Source: an uncultured Bacteroidota bacterium
GTDB taxonomy: Bacteria > Bacteroidota > Bacteroidia > JADZBD01
Direction: 5' to 3'
NCBI GenBank assembly: GCA_937924855.1
Contig: CALEYQ010000054.1
Location: 1 to 58,028 of the forward strand
DNA length: 58,028 bases
Each line of letters begins with the position of its first letter. Position 1 is the stretch's first letter. This document shows positions 1-7,600 of this stretch, piece by piece. The notes under the pieces were generated by a model. It searched no databases. It was given only the letters and a program-made list of their open reading frames with translations, and was not told the origin of the DNA. The position numbers and the translations under genes were made by a program.

Positions 1-2
1 TG

Positions 3-305
3 TATGGTATGGGAGGTGCCCTTAACCACGCTATGGAATCGGCTGCAAAGATGGCAAAGTACGCCTATGTGCTTGCCGGTGTTGAAATAGTTTCCAACCT
101 GATTGTGCTTCTTGGAGCCCTCATGATGTGGAAGCTAAAAAAGACAGGATATTATGCCTATGTTGTTGGACAGGTTGTGGGTGTTGGAACTCCTATTGCC
201 CTTGTTGGATTCGGTGGAATTTTCGGTGGAGTTATGATGCTTTTTGCAATTTTCCCGATCGCCTTCATCATTATGTATGGTTTGAACCTGAAACATATGA
301 ACTAA
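3..305 (+). CDS. Small multi-pass membrane protein, C-terminal part (5' cut by window edge)
   Basis: The reading frame is open to the left edge, so the true start lies outside the window. The first internal ATG is at 9, but the next two genes carry about 100 residues ahead of the matching point. The visible part has three hydrophobic segments. It shares with those two genes the pattern MWKLKK-x-G-x3-Y-x2-GQ followed by FPIAFIIMYG near the C-terminus. It is therefore the first of three tandem paralogs. A strong terminator follows directly. Function unknown; I recognise no named family. Confidence 0.75.
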   Translation, partial: YGMGGALNHAMESAAKMAKYAYVLAGVEIVSNLIVLLGALMMWKLKKTGYYAYVVGQVVGVGTPIALVGFGGIFGGVMMLFAIFPIAFIIMYGLNLKHMN

Positions 306-320
306 TTTTTCTGACTGTTA

Positions 321-351
321 AAAAGCCCTGATTTTTCAGGGCTTTTTTTTT
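321..351 (+). terminator. Intrinsic terminator after the first membrane protein
   Basis: AAAAGCCCTG pairs with CAGGGCTTTT around a six-base loop and is followed by a run of T. The T run ends about four bases before the ATG of the next paralog at 356, an unusually tight arrangement. Confidence 0.85.
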
Positions 352-355
352 GCCC

Positions 356-940
356 ATGGAACTCATAGATAACTCCAATAGCCCTGGAAATAAGCCCGGA
401 AGATCAACAACACTTACCGTCTTATGTGTCTTGTCATTCATTGGTTCCGGCCTGGGAATCCTGAGTGGACTTTATTCCCTTGCTACGGCTGAAATGACCA
501 AAAAGTCTGCAGAAATGTACCACCAAATGCTTGAAAAAGCAGAAAAGGGTGAAAACCCTTTTGTCGATTCATTATCCCTTGATGATCAACCTTTGGAGAA
601 ACAAGGTATCAACCCGGCCTCCAAAGAATTGCTTTCCGGGGTTGGCCAAATGGTAGATAAAGCTGCGAAATACGCATATGAGTTGGCACTTGCCGGGTTG
701 CTTGGAAACCTCCTGTGTTTGATGGGGGTTCTGTTTATGTGGAAATTGAAACGAATTGGGTATTTCCCCTATTTTGCCGGACAAATTATTACCTGGGTAA
801 TTCCCTTTGTTTTGCTGGGTGGGTTTGGAACCCTGCCCGCCCAATTAGGTAACCTTGTAAATGTAATTTATTGGGTTTTTTCTCTTTTCCCACTCGCATT
901 TATTGTCCTGTATGCCTTCCAGTTAAAAAACATGAAATAA
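356..940 (+). CDS. Multi-pass membrane protein, second tandem paralog
   Basis: About 194 residues. The layout is a short polar N-terminus, one hydrophobic segment (about residues 20-40), a polar lysine- and glutamate-rich stretch (about 45-105), then three hydrophobic segments. The C-terminal half carries MWKLKR-x-G-x3-Y-x2-GQ and FPLAFIVLYA, shared with both neighbours. The ATG at 356 is preferred over a TTG at 350 inside the terminator T run. No separate promoter is seen between the terminator and this start, so it may depend on readthrough. The stop overlaps the next start as TAATG. Function unknown; probably inner membrane. Confidence 0.8.
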   Translation: MELIDNSNSPGNKPGRSTTLTVLCVLSFIGSGLGILSGLYSLATAEMTKKSAEMYHQMLEKAEKGENPFVDSLSLDDQPLEKQGINPASKELLSGVGQMVDKAAKYAYELALAGLLGNLLCLMGVLFMWKLKRIGYFPYFAGQIITWVIPFVLLGGFGTLPAQLGNLVNVIYWVFSLFPLAFIVLYAFQLKNMK

Positions 941-1434
941 TGACCCTCGACCGGGAGTTTTTAGATGCAGGTTCCATAGGGATCAAAGCCAAATCCAGAG
1001 GTCCTTTTTTAACCACACTTTGTATTCTTTCCTTTATTGGGTGTGGCTTGTCCTTTATAGGAACCCTTTATTCCTTTTATTCCTATTATACATCCCTGAA
1101 ATATTTAAGCGAATTAAATACCTCGGTTGATAATCCCCTTGGTGAAGAGATGTTTTCGTCCGTGAAAATGATTCTTTGGAGTGGACTTGTTTCCCTGGTA
1201 TCCACCGGTGTGGTTTTGTGGGGAGTGATAATGATGTGGAGGCTGCGAAAGTCAGGATTTCGGATTTACCTTGTGGGGCAGTTGGCTCCGATTATTTTTT
1301 CGGTGGTCATTGCCTACATTGCGAAGGACTCTACCTCCTTTACGGGAATCAGGCATATATCCGTTATTTTCGGACTTTTTCCTGCCCTGATATTTATCGT
1401 CTTGTACGGGATAGCCATCCGCCGGCTGGATTGA
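940..1434 (+). CDS. Multi-pass membrane protein, third tandem paralog
   Basis: About 164 residues with four hydrophobic segments. The ATG at 940 shares its A with the TAA stop of the previous gene, which indicates translational coupling. That start is preferred over an in-frame codon at 871 inside the upstream gene. The paralog signature is kept in altered form: MWRLRK-x-G-x3-Y-x2-GQ and a late FPALIFIVLYG. The polar stretch after the first hydrophobic segment is shorter than in the second copy. No known family recognised. The three genes look like repeated duplication of one membrane protein gene. Confidence 0.8.
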   Translation: MTLDREFLDAGSIGIKAKSRGPFLTTLCILSFIGCGLSFIGTLYSFYSYYTSLKYLSELNTSVDNPLGEEMFSSVKMILWSGLVSLVSTGVVLWGVIMMWRLRKSGFRIYLVGQLAPIIFSVVIAYIAKDSTSFTGIRHISVIFGLFPALIFIVLYGIAIRRLD

Positions 1435-1441
1435 TTCCTGC

Positions 1442-1464
1442 AGCCTGTTGAATTTCAGGCTTTT
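1442..1464 (+). terminator. Weak intrinsic terminator
   Basis: AGCCTG pairs with CAGGCT across a loop of about eight bases, followed by a short T run. It lies just after the third membrane paralog and before the promoter of the PpiC gene. The stem is only six base pairs, so it is a modest call. Confidence 0.45.
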
Positions 1465-1481
1465 ACCGTGTTTTTTTAGGG

Positions 1482-1512
1482 TTGATTTCCAGATAAAGAA
1501 TGCTTAATTTTG
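1482..1512 (+). promoter_or_regulatory. Bacteroidota promoter for the PpiC/SurA operon
   Basis: TTG at 1482-1484, a 20-base spacer, then TAATTTTG at 1505-1512. This matches the Bacteroidota -33/-7 consensus TTG-N19ish-TAnnTTTG. The predicted start of transcription is near 1517, about 17 bases before the ATG at 1534. Confidence 0.7.
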
Positions 1513-1533
1513 CTCTCCTTTTTTGAAAAATAT

Positions 1534-3483
1534 ATGCGTATGAAAAAAATCATAATTGTTAGCTCCTTTTTTGTTTCCGGTTTGTGCATGTTGGCACAAC
1601 CCTCTTCCGACAAAGTGTTGATGACTATCGCCGGAGAAAAAATTACCGTTCAGGAATTTGAAAATGTTTACCGGAAAAATCCGAGTGCCAATCAATCCGA
1701 CCCAAAATCTCTGGAAGAATATGTGGGCCTGTTTGTAAACTTTAAACTTAAGGTTCGCGAAGCCCGCGATCTGGGAATGGATACTACCGTGGCCTTTAAA
1801 TCGGAGTTATCAGGCTACAGAAAACAACTTTCTCAACCCTATCTTACCGATACCCTGATTACTGATAAACTGTTACAGGAAGCTTATGACAGAATGAAAT
1901 GGCATGTAAAAGCCAGCCACATATTGATTAAAGTGGGTCAGGATGCTCTGCCAAAAGACACCATAGCTGCCTGGAATAAAATCATGAAAATCCGGGATCG
2001 TATTGTAAAGAACAAAGAAGATTTTGGAAAACTGGCTGAGGAATTCTCAGAAGATCCGTATGCAAAGGGTAACGAAGGCGACCTTGGATTTTTCACGGCC
2101 CTGACCGGATATGTTTACCCCTTCGAATCGGCTGCGTACAATGCAAAAATTGGTGAGGTTACCATGCCTGTCAGAACCCAGTTTGGTTATCACCTTATTA
2201 AAGTAGCTGAAAAATTACCCCACCGGGAAGTTTATACCGCACATATTATGGTTAAACTTTCGAAAGGAATGAGCAAGGAGGACAGTGCCAAGGCCTATGA
2301 AAAAATAAAAGAGATTTACGACCGGCTGAAAAAAGGGGAGGAATTCAAGGAGCTTTGCCGCCTTTATTCGGATGATACAGGAACCAAAAACCGCGGTGGC
2401 GAATTGCCCGTAGTAACCTATTCGGTTAACTTCCCGAGAGAATTTATTAATCAGGCGATGAGCCTTTCAAAAGACGGGGATATTACTGAACCTTTTACGA
2501 CACGTTTCGGCTGGCATATTGTTAAGCGGATTTCATCCAAAGAACTTCCTCCTTTTAACGACATGAAAATCGAGTTGAAAAACCGGGTGGCAAAAGATAT
2601 GCGTTCCAACATGTCGCGTCAGGCACTTATCTCCAAAATAAAAACCTGGTACAAGTTTAAAGACTATCCCCAGCATCTTGCGGAAATGACAAAGGTTATG
2701 GATTCCAGCATTTTTGCTGCAAAATGGAGTGCAGAGAAAGCGGCAAAAATGTCCAAACCCTTATTCACGCTTGATGGAAAAAATTTCCCCCAGCTGGAAT
2801 TTGCAGCCTGGCTCGAAAGTCACCAAACCCCCAGAGCCGGCATGGACTTCCGCCAGTTTTTGAATTCCCAGTACAAAGCATGGTTGGAAGAAACCCTGGT
2901 TCAGTACGAAGAAAACAAGCTTGACGAAAAATATCCGAAGTTTAAAGCCCTGATGGATGAATACCGGGACGGTATTTTGTTGTTTGATTTAACCGATAAA
3001 AAAGTTTGGTCGAAAGGCGTAAAAGATACTGCCGGGCTGAGAGAATTTTATGAAAAGAACAAGCAAAAATACCTTTGGGATGAACGGGCTGAAGTTACCC
3101 AGTATACCTGTGCTGATGAAAAAACCGCCGAAACAGTGAAGAAGATGATTAAAAAGGGTAAAAACGATCAGGAAATTTTAAATAAGCTGAATAAAAACAA
3201 TAAATCAGTTGTTACCCTCGACCGTAAAGTGTTGCTGAAGGGGGAGAATCCTATGGTTGATGCCAACTGGACCCCGGGTTTATCACCGAACAAAAAAGAC
3301 GGATCGAAAGTGGTGTTTTTAAATGTCTCCAAAATCCTGGCTCCTTCACCAAAATCCCTGAATGAATGCAAGGGTCTTGTTACCGCCGATTATCAGGCTC
3401 ACCTTGAAAAGGAATGGCTGGAAGAGCTAAAAGCAAAGTACAAAGTTGAAATTAACCAAGAGGTGTTAAAGGCACTTAAGTGA
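1534..3483 (+). CDS. Periplasmic peptidyl-prolyl isomerase with two PpiC (parvulin) domains
   Basis: About 649 residues. The N-terminus is MRMKKIIIVSSFFVSG, a signal peptide likely cut after MLAQ, which favours the ATG at 1534 (or 1540) over an upstream TTG inside the promoter box. Two parvulin repeats are visible. The first begins KASHILIKVG and ends FGYHLIKV; the second begins TAHIMVKLSKG and ends FGWHIVKR. The C-terminal 250 residues are lysine-rich and match no catalytic motif that I know. The family assists folding of exported and outer-membrane proteins. First gene of a run of three foldase-like genes; its TGA overlaps the next start (GTGA). Confidence 0.9.
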   Translation: MRMKKIIIVSSFFVSGLCMLAQPSSDKVLMTIAGEKITVQEFENVYRKNPSANQSDPKSLEEYVGLFVNFKLKVREARDLGMDTTVAFKSELSGYRKQLSQPYLTDTLITDKLLQEAYDRMKWHVKASHILIKVGQDALPKDTIAAWNKIMKIRDRIVKNKEDFGKLAEEFSEDPYAKGNEGDLGFFTALTGYVYPFESAAYNAKIGEVTMPVRTQFGYHLIKVAEKLPHREVYTAHIMVKLSKGMSKEDSAKAYEKIKEIYDRLKKGEEFKELCRLYSDDTGTKNRGGELPVVTYSVNFPREFINQAMSLSKDGDITEPFTTRFGWHIVKRISSKELPPFNDMKIELKNRVAKDMRSNMSRQALISKIKTWYKFKDYPQHLAEMTKVMDSSIFAAKWSAEKAAKMSKPLFTLDGKNFPQLEFAAWLESHQTPRAGMDFRQFLNSQYKAWLEETLVQYEENKLDEKYPKFKALMDEYRDGILLFDLTDKKVWSKGVKDTAGLREFYEKNKQKYLWDERAEVTQYTCADEKTAETVKKMIKKGKNDQEILNKLNKNNKSVVTLDRKVLLKGENPMVDANWTPGLSPNKKDGSKVVFLNVSKILAPSPKSLNECKGLVTADYQAHLEKEWLEELKAKYKVEINQEVLKALK

Positions 3484-4361
3484 GCTTGCCTTCCTTTATA
3501 AAATTTCACTCAAAATCCGGCCTGTTTTTTCCGGCCGGATTTTTTATTTTGCTTGGCCTCATGGCCTGTGGCCCGCAGGGAGAGTCCGGAAGAAAACCCG
3601 TGGCAAGGGTTTTTGATGTGTTTTTGTATGAAGACCAATTGCGGGAAATAATTCCTCCCGATGCTACCGGAGAAGATAGTGCCGCTATCGTAAATGGTTT
3701 TGTCCAGAATTGGATCAAAGAAACCCTCCTGCTGCGCAAAGCCGAAGAGAATTCAGAAAGCATGAGTGAAATTTCCCGAAAGCTGGAAGATTACCGGAAA
3801 TCATTGGTGATTTACGAGTATGAAAAAGCCCTCGTGGCCCAATATCTTGACACTGTGGTTTCCACCAAGGAACTGGAAGAATACTATGAAAAAAACAAGG
3901 AAAGCTTTTCCCTGCGCGACAATATTATTAAGGTAACTTTCGTTAAGATTCCCAGGAAAGCTCCCGAAATCAATAAAGTCAGAAAGTGGTATCGTTCCGA
4001 TGAAGCGGCAGACAAAGCGCAACTGGCCGGTTATTGCTCCCGTTACGCGGAAAATTACTACTTTGATGACAGTTGGTTGCTTTTTGATGATATTTTGAAA
4101 GAAGTGCCTATTAAGTTATACGACAAAGAATCTTTTTTGCGGAACAACCGGTTTATTGAAGTGGAAGATTCCCTGCATTATTTTTTCGTGAATATCCGGG
4201 GTTTCCAGGTTAAAAACAGCATTTCCCCGCTGGCCTTTGAACGGGAGAACATTCGAAGTATTATCATCAACCGCCGGAAGGTTGATTTGATTCAAAAGAT
4301 AAAAAATGAAATTTTTGCAGAAGCTAAAAACCAAAAGAATGTTGAATTGTTTAACCCGTAG
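3480..4361 (+). CDS. PpiC-associated lipoprotein (SurA/PpiC-like chaperone domain)
   Basis: The GTG start overlaps the TGA of the preceding PpiC gene as GTGA. An N-terminal hydrophobic segment ends in LLGLMAC, a lipobox, so the mature protein should be a lipoprotein. The rest is a charged helical protein resembling the non-catalytic chaperone part of SurA/PpiC proteins (for example LVAQYLDTVVSTKELEEYY). I see no clear parvulin GFH-type motif, so isomerase activity is doubtful. Its position between two isomerase genes supports a role in envelope protein folding. About 293 residues. Confidence 0.75.
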   Translation: MSLPSFIKFHSKSGLFFPAGFFILLGLMACGPQGESGRKPVARVFDVFLYEDQLREIIPPDATGEDSAAIVNGFVQNWIKETLLLRKAEENSESMSEISRKLEDYRKSLVIYEYEKALVAQYLDTVVSTKELEEYYEKNKESFSLRDNIIKVTFVKIPRKAPEINKVRKWYRSDEAADKAQLAGYCSRYAENYYFDDSWLLFDDILKEVPIKLYDKESFLRNNRFIEVEDSLHYFFVNIRGFQVKNSISPLAFERENIRSIIINRRKVDLIQKIKNEIFAEAKNQKNVELFNP

Positions 4362-5724
4362 CGCGATTGGTTTCCTGGTAGTGGCCTTTTCTCTGGTTCC
4401 TGTACTGGGAAAAGCTCAACAGGATACTATATTGCTGGATAAGATTATTGCCGTTGTGGGAGGAAGCGCCATACTTGAGTCTGAAATAAGAAACCAGGTA
4501 AATGAATTGAAAAAGCAAAATAAAGAGGTTTCTCCGGGTCTTCGTTGCGAGTTGCTCGAGGAATTGTTGCTGCAAAAGCTGCTTCTGGCTCAGGCAAAGC
4601 GCGATTCTATTTCCGTTACAGATCTTCAGGTTGAAAACGAACTGGATCGCCGGCTTAAGTTTTTTATCAGTCGCTTCGGAGGTAATGTTGATGCATTCGA
4701 AGAATATTACGGTAAATCATTGCAAGGGTTTAAAGACGATTACCGCGAGGACGTAAGAAACATGATGATGATTCAGCAAATGCAGAATAAAATTACCGGT
4801 GATGTTGATGTTTCCCCGCTGGAGGTTTCAAATTTCTTCAACTCCCTGCCTGCCGATAGTATCCCCTTTATTAATGCCGAAATCGAAATTGGTGAAATTG
4901 TAAAAAAACCAGCGGTTAACCCTGAACTGAAAGCCTATGCGAAATCAAAATGTGAGGAACTAAGGGCAAGGGCCCTGAAAGGTGAAGATTTTACTTTTTT
5001 GGTTAAGGCCTACAGCATGGATCCCGGTTCCAATGGAAAAGGTGGCGCACCTACCAAGTATGAGAATATTGCCAGAGGCACTTTTGTTCCTGAATTCGAC
5101 CAGTATGCATTCTCTATGAACCCCGGCGAGATTTCTCCCGTTTTCGAAACTTCTTTCGGATTTCATGTAATGAAATTGCTGGTCCGTAAGGGTGAGTATG
5201 TAGACCTTCAGCATATTCTTATTCAAATTGAATCGGCTCCGGAAGATTTGGTTAAAGCCCGTAATTTTCTTGACAGCCTCAGGACTATGATACTAAAGGA
5301 TTCGATTTCTTTTACCGAAGCCGCCAGTCGTTTTTCGGATGATGAAGACAGTAAAATAAACGGAGGCAGTATTTTTAATCCCATCGCTGGTACTTTTCGG
5401 TTTGAAATGGATCAGATAAGTCAGTTTGATCCTACCTTGTTCCTGGTTATCGATAAGCTGGGTCCGAAAGAAATTAGCCAGCCAGGACTAACCATGACCC
5501 GCGATTCAAAACAGGCTTACCGGATTATTTATGTGAAATCACGGACGCAACCTCATAAAGCAAATCTGAAGGATGATTACCAACGCATAAAAGAAGAGGC
5601 GGTTGCCGCAAAGGAGGAAAAATTGCTCCGGGAATGGGTCGCCCGGAAAGTTCCCTCAGTATATGTCTGGATCAGCGATGAGTATAAAAACTGTAATTTT
5701 GAAACGAACTGGATTCAAAAATAA
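4339..5724 (+). CDS. surA: SurA-type periplasmic chaperone / peptidyl-prolyl isomerase
   Basis: About 461 residues with a signal peptide ending near LGKAQ. The mature N-terminus has the SurA core LDKIIAVVGGSAILESEI. Two parvulin domains follow: one with the FGFHVMKL ending, and one beginning YVDLQHILIQIES. SurA escorts beta-barrel proteins to the BAM complex in the periplasm. The start is uncertain. ATG 4339 gives a compact signal peptide and a 23-base overlap with the upstream gene; ATG 4306 would add eleven basic residues. Third gene of the foldase block and directly upstream of moxR, an order common in Bacteroidota. Confidence 0.88.
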   Translation: MLNCLTRSAIGFLVVAFSLVPVLGKAQQDTILLDKIIAVVGGSAILESEIRNQVNELKKQNKEVSPGLRCELLEELLLQKLLLAQAKRDSISVTDLQVENELDRRLKFFISRFGGNVDAFEEYYGKSLQGFKDDYREDVRNMMMIQQMQNKITGDVDVSPLEVSNFFNSLPADSIPFINAEIEIGEIVKKPAVNPELKAYAKSKCEELRARALKGEDFTFLVKAYSMDPGSNGKGGAPTKYENIARGTFVPEFDQYAFSMNPGEISPVFETSFGFHVMKLLVRKGEYVDLQHILIQIESAPEDLVKARNFLDSLRTMILKDSISFTEAASRFSDDEDSKINGGSIFNPIAGTFRFEMDQISQFDPTLFLVIDKLGPKEISQPGLTMTRDSKQAYRIIYVKSRTQPHKANLKDDYQRIKEEAVAAKEEKLLREWVARKVPSVYVWISDEYKNCNFETNWIQK

Positions 5725-5735
5725 TTTACCCTGCC

Positions 5736-6701
5736 ATGAATTTTAAAAACGATGTTGAGGCGGTTGATGCCCTCAGAAATAAACGGGATGTTCTGGAAGC
5801 CGAAATCCGTAAAATTATTGTCGGACAGGAAACGATTGTAAAGAATGTCCTTATTTCTATTTTCTCGAACGGACATTGTCTGTTGGTAGGTGTGCCAGGT
5901 CTTGCAAAGACCCTGCTGGTTAATACCGTTTCTGAAGCCCTGGGCTTGAGTTTTAACAGGATCCAGTTTACCCCCGACCTTATGCCATCCGATATTATCG
6001 GGTCTGAAATTTTGGATGAATCCCGGAATTTTAAATTTATTAAAGGTCCTCTTTTTGCTAACATAATTTTGGTCGACGAAATCAACCGGACTCCCCCAAA
6101 AACCTAGTCGGCACTGCTGGAGGCCATGCAGGAAAGAAATGTTACTGCTGCCGGTAAAAAGTATGAGCTCTCCCGTCCTTTTTTTGTTTTGGCTACCCAA
6201 AACCCCATCGAACAGGAAGGAACCTACCCCTTGCCCGAGGCCCAGCTCGACCGGTTTATGTTTAGCCTATTTCTTGATTACCCAAGCATAGATGAGGAAT
6301 TGGAAATTGTTCGAACCACCACCACCGGAACTCCCCAAAAAGTGGAAAAGGTATTGTCGGCAGAGGAAATAATGTTTTTTCAGGATTTGGTCCGGAAAAT
6401 TCCAGTTAATGATAATGTTTTACGTTACGCTGTATCACTGGCATCCAAATCCAGACCCCGCACCGAAAATTCCGGACCCGAAGTAAATGCTTATTTGTCC
6501 TGGGGTGCAGGTCCCCGTGCTTCCCAATATCTTGTGCTCGGTGCTAAGTGCCATGCAGCACTCTCCGGAAAATACAGTCCCGATATTGAAGATGTGAATG
6601 CCGTTGCGCATGCCGTGCTTCGCCACCGGATCGTTCGAAATTATAAGGCCGAAGCCGAGGGAATAACCGTAGAATCTATCATTTCCGGGCTCCTGAAGTA
6701 A
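5736..6701 (+). pseudogene. MoxR-family AAA ATPase interrupted by an in-frame TAG
   Basis: Both sides of the stop read in the same frame and together give a normal-length MoxR ATPase of about 322 residues. The first part holds Walker A GVPGLAKT (residues 52-59) and Walker B ILVDEINR (about 112-118). At 6105-6107 the codon is TAG, where the family almost always has CAG (Gln) in the continuation QSALLEAMQERNVT. The second part has FVLATQNPIEQEGTYPLPEAQ (sensor region) and the usual C-terminal lid domain. MoxR ATPases act as chaperones, often with VWA-domain and DUF58 proteins. A single C-to-T change explains the break. TAG is a normal stop elsewhere here, so recoding is unlikely. It is either a recent null, a strain variant, or a base-call error. 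Confidence 0.85.
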
Positions 6702-6725
6702 AAATCCACTTTGCTTCTGTTGAAA

Positions 6726-6770
6726 ACCCTGTTAACAAGTATGGTGACAGGGTGTCGAAATCCTTGTTAA
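6726..6770 (+). other. Interleaved inverted repeats (possible pseudoknot) before a small gene
   Basis: ACCCTGT (6726-6732) can pair with ACAGGGT (6747-6753). TTAACAAG (6732-6739) can pair with CTTGTTAA (6763-6770). The second pair's left arm lies in the loop of the first, which is the layout of an H-type pseudoknot or of two alternative hairpins. There is no T run, so it is not a simple terminator. Function unknown. Confidence 0.45.
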
Positions 6771-6778
6771 AGAGGGGT

Positions 6779-6786
6779 TAGTTTTG
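6779..6786 (+). promoter_or_regulatory. Putative -7 promoter box TAGTTTTG
   Basis: Matches TAnnTTTG and sits 18 bases before the ATG at 6805. No TTG is found at the ideal -33 spacing, so only the -7 half is supported. Confidence 0.45.
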
Positions 6787-6804
6787 CCTAACCAAAGTTT
6801 CATT

Positions 6805-7005
6805 ATGAAGCGAGCCGAGCTGATTGAGCTCATTACCGGGTCTGACGACTTTTATTCAGGATTGTCTTTCGAGCAACTTTCCGATGACGATTTAATTGTA
6901 ATCTGGAAAAGCATTGAAGCACACCTGAATCAAATTGGCGGTCTTACGGCAAGAAGGGCTCTTGAGTTTAAAAAGAAAACGGAACGAACGATTTTTATTC
7001 GTTAG
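6805..7005 (+). CDS. Small hypothetical protein (66 aa)
   Basis: A short soluble protein starting MKRAELIELITGSDDFY. It is acidic in the middle (EQLSDDDLIVIWKSIEAHL) and basic at the C-terminus (RRALEFKKKTERTIFIR), with no signal peptide and no membrane segment. A -7 promoter box and a cluster of inverted repeats lie just upstream, which supports it being a real, separately transcribed gene. An in-frame TTG at 6784 overlaps the promoter box and is rejected as the start. Its end overlaps the convergent maf gene by about 11 bases. I do not recognise the family. Confidence 0.6.
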   Translation: MKRAELIELITGSDDFYSGLSFEQLSDDDLIVIWKSIEAHLNQIGGLTARRALEFKKKTERTIFIR

Positions 7006-7600
7006 GGTTTTCTTCTGAAAATTTCCGGAGCTGCATATACAGTTCCGCGAGAGGCAGTCCCATCACATTGAAATAACACCCTTCTATCTTTTCCATGCCA
7101 ATGTACCCAATCCATTCCTGGGCTCCGTATGATCCTGCTTTATCGAAGGGCTTGAAGTTTGTTACATAATAATCAATCTCCTGTTCTTCGAGTTTCTTAA
7201 ACCATACCCTTGTTTTAGAGGAAAAAGTTACAAGGTTGTTAAGTGTGCTTAGCGTTACCCCCGAAAATACTTCATGAGGCTTTCCGGAAATTCGTTTCAG
7301 CATTTCACAGGCTTCGGAATAATTCCCGGGTTTGTTCAGGGCGGCTCCCTCAAGCCAAACCAAAGTGTCGCAGGTAATCTGAAGCTCTCCCTTTTGCAGA
7401 TTTTTCCTTCCGGCGAGTCCTTTTTTCAATGACAAATATTCTGCAATTTCATGTCCCTTTAATTCCTCCGGATAGCCTTCCTCTACATCCGTGGGTCGCA
7501 AGGTAAATTCAAGTCCCAACTGCTCCAATAAATACTTCCTTCGGGGTGAGCCGGAAGCAAGGACATATTTCCATCGGGATTTTAATGTGTCGAAATGCAT
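6995..7600 (-). CDS. maf: Maf family nucleotide pyrophosphatase
   Basis: About 201 residues. It begins with the Maf signature KYVLASGSPRRKYLLEQLG; the family's acidic patch follows as ITCDTLVWLEG and the C-terminal GCYFNVMGLPL is typical. Maf proteins hydrolyse non-canonical or surplus NTPs such as dTTP, UTP and modified nucleotides in the cytoplasm. The ATG at 7600 overlaps the TGA of the upstream ubiA-like gene as TGATG, which favours it over upstream in-frame codons. The family's ADT triad reads CDT here; the catalytic Asp is kept. Confidence 0.9.
   Translation of the reverse strand: MHFDTLKSRWKYVLASGSPRRKYLLEQLGLEFTLRPTDVEEGYPEELKGHEIAEYLSLKKGLAGRKNLQKGELQITCDTLVWLEGAALNKPGNYSEACEMLKRISGKPHEVFSGVTLSTLNNLVTFSSKTRVWFKKLEEQEIDYYVTNFKPFDKAGSYGAQEWIGYIGMEKIEGCYFNVMGLPLAELYMQLRKFSEENPNE

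Noticed and set aside
6105..6107. Reading the TAG in moxR as evidence for a recoded genetic code
   Set aside because: TAG ends other intact genes in the window (the glycosyltransferase at 33617-33619, cmk at 38885-38887, mazG at 56454-56456), so it works as a stop here.
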